Part shown: positions 34,930-48,047 of the stretch, piece after piece
Numbering within the stretch: position 1 is the first letter of the stretch
Layout of the letters: every line of letters starts with the position of its first letter
Assembly (NCBI RefSeq): GCF_027942865.1
Contig: NC_134524.1
Span: 19,397,536-19,461,535 of the forward strand
Direction of reading: 5' to 3'
Source of the DNA: Odontesthes bonariensis
Taxonomy: Eukaryota > Chordata > Actinopteri > Atheriniformes > Atherinopsidae
Length of the DNA: 64,000 bases
Notes under the pieces: model-generated
What the model was told of the DNA's origin: nothing
What the model saw: only the letters and a program-made list of their open reading frames with translations
Databases searched by the model: none
Translations under genes and position numbers: made by a program

Positions 34930-35250
34930 GTACTGTGCAAAAGTTTCAAGCCACCCATCATTTCTCACCATTTCTTTCTTTATAATGCCTGGAAAAGGAT
35001 ATACTTGTTACGAAAACCTTTATTCTTCAGCCCTGAACCCTCTTAGTCGGGCTTTCTTGTTTCCTGAAGTAGTCTTCAGGAATAGTTCTCCAGGCTTCTT
35101 TAAAGACATTCCAAAACTCTTCTCTGAATGTTGGCTGCCTTTTGTTCACTTCCTCAAAGGATAAAGATTGTTTCTGTTTTTTTTTGTTTTCTTTTACATG
35201 TATGGAAAATGGAGATTCCAAACCAAAAAAAAAATAAAAACACATAAACT
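34930..35250. mobile_element. Unnamed DNA-element relic, same family as 9.5 kb and 53.4 kb
   Basis: It begins near TACTGTGCAAAAGTTTCAAG and CCACCCATCATTT. The reverse complement of this end occurs at 54135-54165. The internal block AGTTCTCCAGGCTT...GTTGGCTGC recurs at 9571-9635. No transposase frame was identified. Confidence 0.5.
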
Positions 35251-36438
35251 AAGTAAAAAATACTCTTAAAACGTATAATTGTATAACTTCAGTTAGTAAA
35301 ATATCAACTGATTGTATGAGGGTAGAACTGGGAAAAGAAGATGAGGACGGAGATCTCTGCCGATATGATGACCTGGAGAGATTTTTGGTTTTGGACCATG
35401 TCCACATATGCTGGTACGTGTTAAGCCTGTCAGGGAAAAAGTGGGACATTTCACCCCAGGAACATGCTTGTTTTCCTTTTTGTTAAACACAAATATCTAA
35501 TCCGTAACAGAAAAATATTGGACAACTAAGACCATTGTACACACAGATTTCATGCTTTATCTCCTCTTTTCGGACTTTAACACTACACTGTTTGTTCAAC
35601 TGTTCTCCTTGACCAAATGTTTGCACTGTTTTTGTTAGTTAGTTTTAAGATGCTCCAAACACATCCTTAAAGAAATGTTTTGCGTGGTCAGGCAGCCTGA
35701 AATCATAGATGGACATTTCTGCTCCTCTTATACATCCTATGTGAAGTATTGACAATGAATTTAGGCGAGACGGTTGGGAGCTTTGGGAAACTTTTATTCG
35801 ATGAAGCCCAATTTTCGGTGTCCCTGTTATTGTGACACTCTGATGCACCACGTTGGGTAAGTGAGGCTTTTTACTGTATTTAGTGCAACTGCAGCACACT
35901 TGGTAAAGCATGCACTTGGTATTTTAGCATTTTATTTATGACATGATCCAAATCCGATAGTGTCTTTGTTGTCAGTCTAATGTCAGGGAGGTTGACAACA
36001 AAGACAATGGAGCATAACTTGATTGGCTGCCGTTGGATGAACTTTTGGTGGTTGGATCAATTTTGATTAATTGTTTTCCACTGATTTTTTTTTTTAGATG
36101 TTGAATTTTTTTACACTGATTTTTGTTTTTGGAAATTGATGTTTTTTTACACTGTTGGTTTTTCAAATTCAAAGTCGGATTTTGATGCTGTAAAAATCAA
36201 ATATTAGAAATTCGTATTCAAACTCGGATGGCACAGAAAAACTTCCATAGTTTTTCACCAATAATTTTTTTTTTTTGTTTTGACAAATGTCAGGTTTCGT
36301 CGAGTTGCCTTATTTTATTTTGAAAAATTACACTTTAGCTTGTTTTTTCTTTAACGGTGAACAAAACCCGACGCGTTAGACTTTTACTTTGTGATAAACA
36401 GGTAGTGCCGTCTTACATTGTGTGAAACTTGACGCAGG

Positions 36439-36443
<5 letters not shown>
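35251..36443. other. No gene recognised
   Basis: Short frames only; nothing identified. Confidence 0.45.

Positions 36444-36519
<76 letters not shown>
36444..36519. repeat. (TA)n microsatellite running into TG/TA repeats
   Basis: About 38 uninterrupted TA units are followed by mixed TGTG/TATA to about 36560. Confidence 0.97.
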
Positions 36520-36525
<6 letters not shown>

Positions 36526-36603
36526 GTGTGTGTGTGTATATGTGTGTATGTATATATATTGCACAAGTATATATAAATATAGATAAACATGATATAATTG
36601 TCA

Positions 36604-36726
<123 letters not shown>

Positions 36727-36739
36727 TTGACGCAGTTCA

Positions 36740-37063
36740 AGCAGAAGGGGGCGTGTTGTTAGCTGTTAGCCCTGGTGCTAAACTGCCGGCCAAACTTTCA
36801 CTTTCCAGCAGTTAGACGCAGGAATGCTCTCTCTGCTGGAGGAGTAGCAGCAGCTCTTCCCGTGAAACGAAACTAGTAGTAGTAGCCTCGGTAGCAAAAG
36901 CAGCCGCCGCCGCGATAGTTCTGTCTGACAGCGTTTAAGTCGCATATGTCCGATTTCAACTCTTTTCGGTCGCGATATTAGCAGTGTTTAGTGTAAAAGT
37001 TTTCCCCACTGACCGTTTATACCGTCATTTCACCAACTAGCTTTAGCGGCTAGCCCCGCTAGC
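36740..37063 (+). promoter_or_regulatory. otud4: otud4 promoter / 5' UTR region
   Basis: This is a GC- and CpG-richer stretch (GCCGGCC, CAGCCGCCGCCGCGATAG) between the GA tract and the otud4 ATG. No TATA box was seen. The transcription start cannot be placed from sequence alone. Confidence 0.5.
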
Positions 37064-40000
37064 ATGGACAGCGGCGGAAACATGCAGAGTAATGAGGAAA
37101 GGGGTGCAGAGAAATTGATGGATAACTACTTGAAATCAATTGGTTTGCATCGGAAAAAGATCGCCAAAGACGGGTCGTGCTTATTTCGGGCTGTTGCTGA
37201 ACAGGTAAAGAGGGAAAATGAAAGAAAAAATTTTGCGTAAAGATGTTTTTTTTTTTTCTCTAGCTAGCTTGGTGTCACAGGTGAGGAAGGTCCAGTTGTT
37301 ATGCTAATGAGCGCTAGCAAGCTTTCGATTAACATTTCGAAACTGTATAACTTGAAAAACTTTGAAGTTGGACGTTTCCAAACTGACCTAACCCCTAACG
37401 CGTTTGTCTTTACGTTGTTTTATACGTATTACAGTGTATTCACTCGAGGTGAATGGGATATTTTCTCATTTTAATATGCCAGGAGTGTGATATTTGCTGT
37501 TTCTCTTTATATTATTAACCCTTGACCCCGTTTAGGTGCTGAATTGCCAAAGCCTTCACACTGAAGTTCGGGCCAAATGTGTTGAGTTTCTGAAGAAGAA
37601 CAGAGACAGCTACGAGGCGGTATGTACAGTCTGAGCTTTTTAACCAATACCAAACAGATTTTGTGTCCTGTTTGGAACCAGTTTGTTGTGTTCTTTTTAT
37701 TTAAAGGAGATATTTTATGCTCTGTTTTTACAAGTCGACAATTTCCCGAGGTGCTCCTTAAAATATCTGAAAATTGCTTTGGTGAAAATATCACAGCAAT
37801 AGAGTTTTACTGCACTCTAATACACTATTTTACAGCTCGGATCATCCCAGAGGTGTGTCTCTTTTTTAATAGCATGGTGCAGCTTTGTGCTATCATGCCA
37901 TTGCAAATTAAGACACAGATTACGCACACTGACTTTTGAAGCATATAACTTTACGATGGAGTATAATGTGAATAGCCTCAGAACTCACACATGCGCACAG
38001 GTATCCTGACTAAGAATGCCACACCTCAAAACTAATGAACTGTGACAAATGACAATAGGTACTGATCCATCTTTATGGACACAGTCTTGTTGCGAGTTAC
38101 GCTTTGAACTGGTCCAGGTTATTAAAACAGGTACCACGGGTAGGATTGCAAAGTAACCCGATGGTTCATAGGCATGTCAAAATATTACTTGAAGTCCCCA
38201 CATCCCATATAGGATATCAAGTCCACGCTAATAATCTTTCATCTGCTGTTCCTGATCTGAAAAACATGAAACAAATTCCGTTATGTCAAAATATTTCGGT
38301 TAGTAGTGACTTGAGACACGCAAATATGTGCTTTTCATTTCTTTTATTCCCCTTATTTTTGTAGTATTTCCCTTTTTTTTAAAAAAAAAAAAAAAGTGGT
38401 ACATGAGTATGTTTAGTTCAAATTAAGCGCGTTTTTTCCAGCTTAGTCCCAATCGCATGCATCAAGAGAGAAGTTGTCTGTTTGTGGACAGACAAATTAA
38501 ATTTGAGGTATTCCAAGCTCTTCTCTGATAGTCACCTGTGTTACCGGCTCCTGGAACCAGGTGGAAAAGTTGCTGAAGTGGATCATTGAAATCTAAAGGT
38601 CAAAAATACTAGAATTATATGTAAATATTAGCGTGGGATAATTGTGCACGTTTTGGTTTCATGTTTGGGTAACAAAAACAGGAGGAACAGGAGGAACTGA
38701 AAGCAAAACTTTTGCTTTAATGGCGGTATAGCAGGACCACATTTCCCAGAATGCTTTTCAGTGTCTCGCAAAGCAGGGCTTTGAGCCAGCTGCCTTCAGT
38801 CTGATCTGTGTGCACAGGTGGTCAAATGTGACTCGTGGGGTCGACTACTTTTAGACACGAGTCTTATTAACCTGTGCTGTTGCTGCACTGATGTCCGCTT
38901 GTAAGCGCCTGAAGGGGAAGATTTAATATCCTCACGCGGTGTCACAGTTTCATGTTGACGGTTCTCTGATTCTGATGAATGAAACCTTTACAAACGCCAC
39001 AGATATTGTTCGGAGTTGGCCCAAAGTCCACCTCTAGTTTTTGTTCCTCGATGAGTCTGAGTTTGGTCGATACGGCGAAGTAAGGCTTGTATTGATGTTG
39101 ATTTTGTTTGTCACAATAAAGCAGGAAGTCCTCATGACTGCAGTGTTGGATTGCATCACTGTAATTGACAGTTACTTGAAAAACAGGAAAGGATTTGCAC
39201 AATGCAGCCCGCACTCACCAGATGTTATGTCAGCGCCATCTGTGTGGAGTCAAAAACAAAAAATGACAAACAAACAAAAAAAAAAAACACAAGAAAGTTA
39301 CCTCTGCAGTCTCAGCCCGTATAAGAGCAGCTCAACCAGTCCAGTATCCAATCTGAATTACAGAAAGGGACGGACAGTTTCAGAACGCTCCGGAACCGAA
39401 GCGGTTCGGCGATACCGCAGACCAGAACTGCAAAAACAACCCGTTCCCTCTGTGAGCTTCATTTTTCTAAATTCTGAACAAATTAGGAATCGGTCCTCAA
39501 TGTCAGAAGTCATAACGGCGGTGGTGCTCTAAGTAAAAGTTTTCATTTCATCACACAAGTTAATTTATTCTATAAAATGCGGTCAAAAGCCAAAAGTTTT
39601 AGCTCTCGGATGTTTTTGTTTTCATGTTTCTGTCGACTTCAGGCTGATTAATCTGAAGAAAGGTCAAACACGACCGTTACTGTAGTTTTACTGAAAGATG
39701 CGGACTTCTCGACAAAATTAACTCAACTTGTTTGATTCTGAACTGACGATGTCTCATCTGGTTACAGTTTATCGAGGGCGACTTCGATGAGTACCTCTAC
39801 AAGCTTCAGGACCCGCAGGTGAACCTCACTCTGTCATTATTATTTTTCTTGTTTCAACGCTGCATTCGTTTGTTGATGAATGAGCGAAATCTGACGAGAA
39901 CGGTGGCGTCCTTTGTTTCAGCAATGGGTGGGAGAAGTTGAGATTAATGCGCTGGCTGTCATCTACAAGTAAGTAAAATGTGGACTTTTCACTTTATTTT

Positions 40001-43000
40001 TGATGCATTTTAAATCGCACGACATAAAACTTTTTTTTTTTTTTTTTTTTTATTATGAAGATTGCTTCAATCTGTTGAATGTGACGACGCCAAACAATGA
40101 AATTTTTTTCCCAAACTTCATAGAAATATTCATGCCAGAAGCCCACAGGCTTGTTCCCTGTAGGATGAGTTTATAAATAAATAAAAAAATGTGAGGGAAC
40201 TCCTCTTCGTGCACAGTTTCAGGGTTTCTGTTTTCTGTTCCCGAGCTCGGAAGCAGATGCTGATGAGGCACCAGGGCTTCGTCTCCAGGAAACGCCCACA
40301 TTTAACCCCCCTCTTTGCCTTGGTTTTGTTGTAGGAGGGATTTTCTGATATTTCAGGAGCCTGGCAGAACACCAGTCAAAATCACAGACAACAACTTCGA
40401 GGAGCAGGTGAGAGCGATCACATCCTTTGGACTGAATGCTTCCCTCTTTAAGACCCGACACTGTGTATTAGCTTTGTGTATTTGGAATCATGCTGAGTTA
40501 CTTACTTATTTTCTTTAGTATTTGTTTCTAAAATATAAAAGAAAGGAGTCAAATATCAAGGATTTATGTATTATGGGTTTATGGGCGCAAACATCCCAAG
40601 AATGTGGGCAAGTGTCAAGCAACAAATCTGAAATTAGCAGGAAGTCTGTTGCATTGTAATTTTTACTCAACTCAACTTTATTTATAAAGCCCTTTAAAAC
40701 AGCCGTGACTGAAACAACATGAATAACTGCACGAAGTATAAGGCATAAAACATAAGAACGATGTAAAAACAATAATTAACAATATTAAAACCATAACAGA
40801 AACAGAGTCTTTTTAAATCAAATATGAATATATATATTTTTTTCTTCCTTTCAGGTGCAGTTGTGCTTCCTGAACGGAAATCACTACGACAGCGTTTACC
40901 CTGTAAGCCACATTAAGAGCGCCGCCCTCTGCCAGTGTAAGTGTTCATGTTTGACGCCGGTAACAAAAAAAAGTTCTATTCCTGCGTCTATTGTTACGTC
41001 TGTGGCTCACGGCAAACCTCTTCAAACTCTTTGTCCGAGCTCATGGACTGTAAATAAAGGTATTTTGCGTCCAAATGATACGCGCTTAGTATTCAGTGAC
41101 GTGAGATGGATCAAGCAGCAGAGATTTAGGAAAAGAAACGGGAGGCCGATTTTTAAGATTGGAAAGCTTGATAGTCAGCTGTGAAAGACTCTGACCCCAC
41201 AGTTCCTCACTCAGCTGGAATATGCGTCTCTTCCACAGCCATCCTCTACGAGCTGCTGTATGAAAGGGTGTTTAAGGTGGACCGGAGAACCCTGCAGCCG
41301 TGTCAGCGCGTCGGCCGACCGTCCAATTTCCTGAGTGACGACAGCATGGCTGCCTGTGGCAGCAGCGACGAGTCCGACGTGGACGTGCAAGAGCCGCTGT
41401 GGTAGGAAGCGCGACCACCTACGTCACAGGAGTTCTGCTTCCCTCATTGTTTATGTACTCGGACAGTAACTTAAAACAGCCAAAGCTATCAGCTTTTCTG
41501 TTTCTCAGAAGCTGTATTATTATTCAGTCAGAAGTACACTCTTGCACTAAATCACTCGCAGTCTTTACATACTTATATTTCCTCTCTTCTTTTGATGATT
41601 GGCACACCGCTAGTTAGTTTATTATTCAAGATATTTTTCTTGTATGACAAACCCGACTAACATTAGTTTTATATGGAGTAAAACTACTTGAATTGGCTCA
41701 TGACAGGTGCATTTTTCTGATGCAGGGTGGAACATGGAACAACTTCCTCGAGACACAGTCAGAACTACAGGGTAAAGCATGCAAATGTTTTTACACGCCC
41801 ATACATCCCATACATTCTGGAGAAAAACGTCACTTAGAGTCGTGTCTGCGTGCGTGTGTGTGTCTAAAGGGACGGGGGCGTGGTCAGCAGCTGCCAGAGA
41901 GGGTGAAACGCTCTCTGAACCCGACTCTGCTCAGAAACGTGGAGTACGACGTCTGGCACAAGAGCAAAAAAGGTGACGCCAACACGGCCGCAAAAACACA
42001 CATTCTGTGTCTGTTTATTCATCTGATTTACTCAAAAGTTGGCTTAAAAAGAGGATGGGACTGACCTACATCAAGATCAAGGAGTGTGTACTCGCATTTC
42101 GGCTCAAGAAAAGCCTCTATGTTTATAAGAGCTGAACTAATAGGAAGAGTACAGTTATGGTTGTTTGACTAAACTCCCAGGGTTCATTCAGATGTGACAC
42201 AGACATGCATTTGCCATCAAAGTAGTGCATCTCTGAAAAGGGTTTCTGATGGGAATGATGATTCTGTTTATCTCTGACTGTTGAGCAGGTGGTGCAGGTC
42301 CTGTTTATGGTTTGAAAGGGACGTATTTTGTAGGGAGACGATAAAACGAACTGAGATCAGATTCTGTACACAGCCGGGCCTCATCGTATCTTCAATTTAG
42401 AATCTTTGGAGCTCTGATTAAGCTTATGTTGGATTAAATCACCCGTTAGCCACAGAAATGACTTTTAAGGCCAACATACGCATGTTAATGGAAACTAAAA
42501 ACGGGAAACTTAAAGTGTGTGTTTTGTTTTGTTTTCCTTTTAGCCCAACAGAAGATGGACTACGGCATCGCTGCTGCGATGCAGTTTACCGTAGGAGATC
42601 GCTGCCAAGTGCGTGTGCATTTTTGTTGCATTTAAGTAAAACTCGATCAATTGAAATGTAGGTTTACTTCATTTTTTTAAAATTTATTTTTTTATTTAAT
42701 TTGTGCGTGACCTGCAGGTTCGTGAGGGCAAGGGACGCAGCTACAGTGCCACCATCAAAGAGGTGGCCCCTGGTAACGGCATGGTGACGGTTCACATCGA
42801 AGACGTGGGCAAGAAGTAGGTGACATTACTAAACGCACGCTTCACTCAGCCACGGGTGGGTACAGACTTGTCACCAGGTGGTTTTGGGTGCAGACAGGTC
42901 CCTCTGTGGAGCCTCCGCCCTCCCAGCGTCGAGCAGAACAGCTGGAGCACCGTGGTCAACCGTGACAGGAGGCTCAGCAACGGACACGGAGGTGGAGCAC

Positions 43001-46000
43001 GCACGCCTCTGTCGGCTTTGCTGTGTGCGCTAACTGATACGCAGGCGTGAACTTTGAAGTGTGTTTCTTTCAGAGTGGGAGGAGAGGGGTAAAGGGAGAG
43101 GAAGAGGGAAATCCATCCCAGCACCCTCCTCTGTTTCCCAGGAAACGGCAGCGGGAACCAGTGGGCGCATGCAGAAGCAGAACTCGTGGCCCCCCCAGGC
43201 CTCGGAGCAGGGAGGCGGGAAAACCATCAGGTTCGTGTGTGATCACAGTCCTTATCACAGAAGCTTATCATTTATGTTGCTGCTCATCTTGATAAACCCC
43301 CTGAGCCATTTCCGACTGGTTTCAGGATGTTTTTGTTAAATTCACCAAATTTTATTAGAACATAACAACCAGATTAACATCCTGCTTTCTTAATTTGTGT
43401 TTATTGCGTTCTTGTTGTTTTGACATGGTTAGTTGTGTAAGGAGGGCAGAAGAGAGGTTTTCTTATTATAGTTTCCCCAATTTCCTAACAGGAATTAAAG
43501 GTCCACAGTGGGAATTTCATGAAATCTCTAAAAATGTCTAATCTTTTTGTAGCATTTTAGCATCTTTAAACGCTTCACTGAGCTGTTGAACATGCAAACT
43601 GCACTGATGTTTTTACAACTCTTACAACTTAAGCTCATTTTTATTGATAGTGCAAGTCCAAAGTTGCTGTCTGAATACATCTATGATCTTGTTAAACAGG
43701 TAATGTGTGTGTGTGTGTGTGTGTGTTTCTGCAGGAAGTCAATGAGCACAACAGAGTCTGCTCTCAGTCTAACGGAGAAGCATTTGGCCAAAGAGGCGGA
43801 GGAGACGAACATGGAGCCCTTCAAGATCGAGCTCGAGCTCGAGCTCAAAGACGAGAAAAGCTTCCCCGCCCTCGGGGTGAGTTAAGACGTACCGATAACG
43901 ACGCTAGATTAGTCTGACGGATTAGCAGTGAAAATCTCATTATCTGGGCCTGGACCAGAGGACCTGCGGCAATAAAAGTGCTTTGCTTTTTTTTAAATTT
44001 TTTTTTCAGATCCTACTTCAGAACAGGAATTTTCCCAGCTTGAGTGAAAAGTCTGTGTTAAACTAGCACACCCAGATAATGCAGTTGCATTATGCACTTT
44101 ACACATGCTCTAAAGTTCCCTTCTAATAGGCAAGGAACAAGCTGGTGGCAACAAAAAAAATACCATAATGGAAAGTGTGCATAATTTTATAAAACCATTA
44201 AAGTTTCAGACGTGTCAGAAACTGTCACTGAAAATCAGCCCATCAGGACTAATTATGTTAATCCGCAGTCACTTCCAGACTGTTGCACGAATAAAATCCT
44301 GATTTTACGACCGCATCATCTTCTATATCATTTGCCAAAATCGCCATTTACGTAACTTACGAGTGACTGCATGGAGATTTGAGCTTTTCTTACACGTACG
44401 ATGTTCTCGAGCGCTTTCTCCCAGTCCAGTCGGTAACTTGAGCCCACTCTTGTCCGTATAAACTGGCACGTGGGCTGTTGTGCCATAACTGTAGCTCGAC
44501 TTGGTGCATTTGAATGTTCTTACTGATTCAGTCGCTTTATAAGCAGATGCTTCTGCTCACTTTGTGAAAGATGGTGAAAGGGAATACTCAAGATCGGAAA
44601 TAATCAGCCTGCCTCGTTGATCTCTAGAGGAGAGCTTGTTGAGGACATCGGATGTTTCAGTCTTTCAGTTTTACTAACTCCTGTGAATAAGTTTTTTTTT
44701 TTGCCCCTCACCAGTTTGATGGAGCAAGAAAGAAGGGAGGAGAGAAGAGACAGCCTCTGAGGAACAAAACGGTGAGTTCACATCATTCACAAGGAAACAA
44801 AAACTGGTTTGTTCCATATACTGATAAGACGTTTGAGTGATTGATGAACATCGTAGCAGCAGTTTGTAATAACTTCGAAGGCAGCTGTCCCTGCCAGCCT
44901 GTCAGCTCCTGCTTGGCTGAGAGCTCGATTAGCTTCCGAGCCGTTTGAGCAGGAAGAGGCGAAATAGCTTCTTGAGCTAACTTACCTCAGCGGCCTCCTT
45001 CCAATAGTCTGTATGTTCATGTTGTGTAACACAAAAGTAACTTATTGTCATGTTAAAAAGTATAAAGTGATAGCACTGGGTTTACATTTGGTGACGACAA
45101 ACTAAAAGTACCGTGTTGCATTTTTCTCTGTTTTTGTTACCGGACACGCCGCTTTAATTTCCCAAAGAGCAAATGCAGCACTTCTCTGTTGCATTTTAGT
45201 ATCTTAAGATGAGCGATAAAGAAACAAAGGTTTAGGATGTATAATCTGGTGCATAAATGGGGATATATTGCAATACAGTGAACCCTTGTTTTCCGCGGGG
45301 GTTACGTTCCAAAAAGAACCCGTGATAGGCGAAATCCGTGAAGGAGTAACCTTTATTTTTTTTACAATTATTATACAATGAAATACTCCATAATACATTG
45401 AAACCAAAGAACAAAACCTTTTTACAGGCCCAAGCATTTGTTTAACACATAAAAGTACTGTATAAAGTTTTTTTTTTTTTAACAAATAACTACTGTACTG
45501 TAAAATAATCATTTTAATCATCAATACGAACTGAAGGCTTCAAATTGTGGAGATCAGAGCCGCCCCACCGCGACCCGAGTCACTGGATTAGAATGGGAGA
45601 AAATGAAAAATGATTATGAAAAAAAATACAAAGTACAGTGGGACAAATAGTGACTCATGTGTATTTCACTGCTCTTCTGACTGAGCCGCTGCATCCTGAC
45701 TCCGCTCTGTAGCGTTTTTTTTCTTCTAAAGCCCGCGGTGCAGGTGTGTTGTTTCGAGAGAAGAACATAGTTATCGGTAGTTGTTGTCGCTCTTTTTTCT
45801 TCTCTGCAAAAAGATTCTTATATACCGACATGCCACCATCGATTATGTTTGAGATCTGTAATGTACGACGTGTACATATTAAACCGCAACGTTATTGACA
45901 CACAGGTAGAGAAGAAGCGGAGAGACTGTTTAGCCAATCAGAATGCAGAACACAATGCACGATGCAAATCCGTGAAGCAGCGAGACCGTGAAAGGTGAAC

Positions 46001-48012
46001 CGCGTTATAGCGAGGGTTCACTGTACTTTTTCCTGAGGAAGTTCCTCTGTCCGGGAAACTGTAGCAGTTTGAAATCTGACGTTATCACACAGAAACGCAG
46101 TTTTTTTTTTTTAACCGAAAGAGATGACAGACTGACCGACTTCAGTACAAATCTGACTTGTATGAGCCATGCTGTGCTTTGACTTTAGTGTGTTTTATTT
46201 CAAAGTAAATCTCACAGATTACCATTAAGTTAACATAAGGATCAATCCTCAGACATTTTATGTTATGGAGACAAACTTGTAAGCTGTTTCATCTTTAATA
46301 ATTCATGTTCTGTCCTTTACGTCTTCCTCTTATCTGTTTTATTTTAATTTTTTTCAAATAGAAAAGTCCAGTTGAAGACATTGGCTCCACCGCACCTGTT
46401 GCAACCACCTCTGCTCCATCCGCTCCCAGTACAAACAGTACTACAGCCACCAATCCCACCCTTCCTGCTGCTCTGTCTGCAAACTCTAACTCTGCTTACC
46501 TGAATTCTCTTAAAGCTTCGCTGCCCAGCGTAAACATGGCCTCCGCAGCATCAGGCTCCGCCTCCAGCCGGCCACCCACCTCTGCTGCTAAAACAAACGC
46601 GCAGTCCTATGCCTCAGCTGCTGCTGCACCAGCTTCTCCTCCACCTGCCGCCACCCTGAGCACTAAACCCATCCTGTCCCCCACCAGCCACCCCTCCTTT
46701 GTCACCCCTTTTCTGCCGGCTGCTTCATCACCCCCAGCACCCTCCACTTTATCCTCTTCCTCTCATCCCACGTTTGCTCCTTCCCCACCACCCTCCTCTG
46801 TTTCGCCGCCAACTTTCATAGCCCCTATCGCTCCATCTCCCACAGCCGCGCAGGTTTTCCCGCGCTCATTCTCACCCCTCACCTCTCTACCTCACTCCCC
46901 CAGCCCACCCTCCTCGTCCTCCCTTATTCCTCCTTCTGTTCAAGTCAAAGAGGCTCCACCAGCTCAACCTACAAGTAAGAAATCAGCTCACACCTTAAAG
47001 ATGTTTCGAATCAGTATTCTCACAGAACTTATATGTATAGCTTGATGTTTTGTCTTCAATTAAACCCTCAATAGAGAAGTCGTAACGTGGTTAAGGCTGC
47101 CAAAATCATGACAAATTAGTAGGCAATAAATTGTTCTACAAATGGGTTTAAAATGATTTAAAACACTCTTAAGGCAAGGCAAGTTTATTTGTATAGCACA
47201 ATTCAACAACAAGGTGATTCAAAGTGCTTTACAGATACATTAAAACAGTAGAAATAAAACGCATGATTTAAATTTTAAACAAAAAAGAAAGAAAGAAAGA
47301 AGAACAATAGATAAAATCAGAATTAAAATGTGATTAAGTTTTGAAATTCAAGCTTCAGATTTGGAGCTTTATTCAAATGCAGCTGAAAATAGGTGTGTCT
47401 TCAACCTGGACTTAAATACACTGTGTTTCAGCTGATCTGAGGCTTTCTGGGAGTTTGTTCCAGACATGTGGAGCATAGAAGCTGAATGCAGCTTCTCCAT
47501 GTCTGGTTCTGACTCTGGGAACTGATAAAGACCGGATCCAGATGACCTGAGGGGTCTAGAAGGTTCATACTGGGTCAGGAGGTCACTGATGTATTTTGGT
47601 CCTGGACCATTCAGAGCTTTATACACCAGCATCAGAACTTTAAAGTGTATAGATTGAAGTTCTGTGGTGACCTGTAATCGTTTATCTAGACAATTACTTC
47701 AGTTTTGTTTAGCTGGAGAAGGTTGTGGCACATCCAGTCATTAATCTCCTCAATACATTTACCATTTACCTTAAGACCCCATGAAGACCACTTTTTGTTT
47801 GTTTTTTTTACTTCGGAACAAAGATGCTTGGATCTGATTTGCCATAATTTGGAAGTCTGGTTGCTGCTGCAACTTTGAATCATCATTAAACAACTGTTGC
47901 AGTGGGGTCAAAAAGCTCGATCATGCTACTGCGTCATCATCGCAACATCTTTTCATGGCTGACTTTTTTTTTTTTCGCTTGTACAGTGCAAAGATGGACC
48001 ACACTGAAGCAC

Positions 48013-48047
<35 letters not shown>

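Noticed and set aside
35645-35911. 88-codon minus-strand frame
   Set aside because: No recognisable domain, no exon context; typical chance frame.
36865-36878. ISRE-like GAAACGAAACT upstream of otud4
   Set aside because: The two GAAA cores are spaced by one base instead of two, so it does not fit the IRF/ISRE consensus.
38942-39214. 90-codon minus-strand frame with several cysteines ([11 protein letters not shown])
   Set aside because: It lies in an otud4 intron, has no domain match or start/splice context, and is within the length expected by chance.
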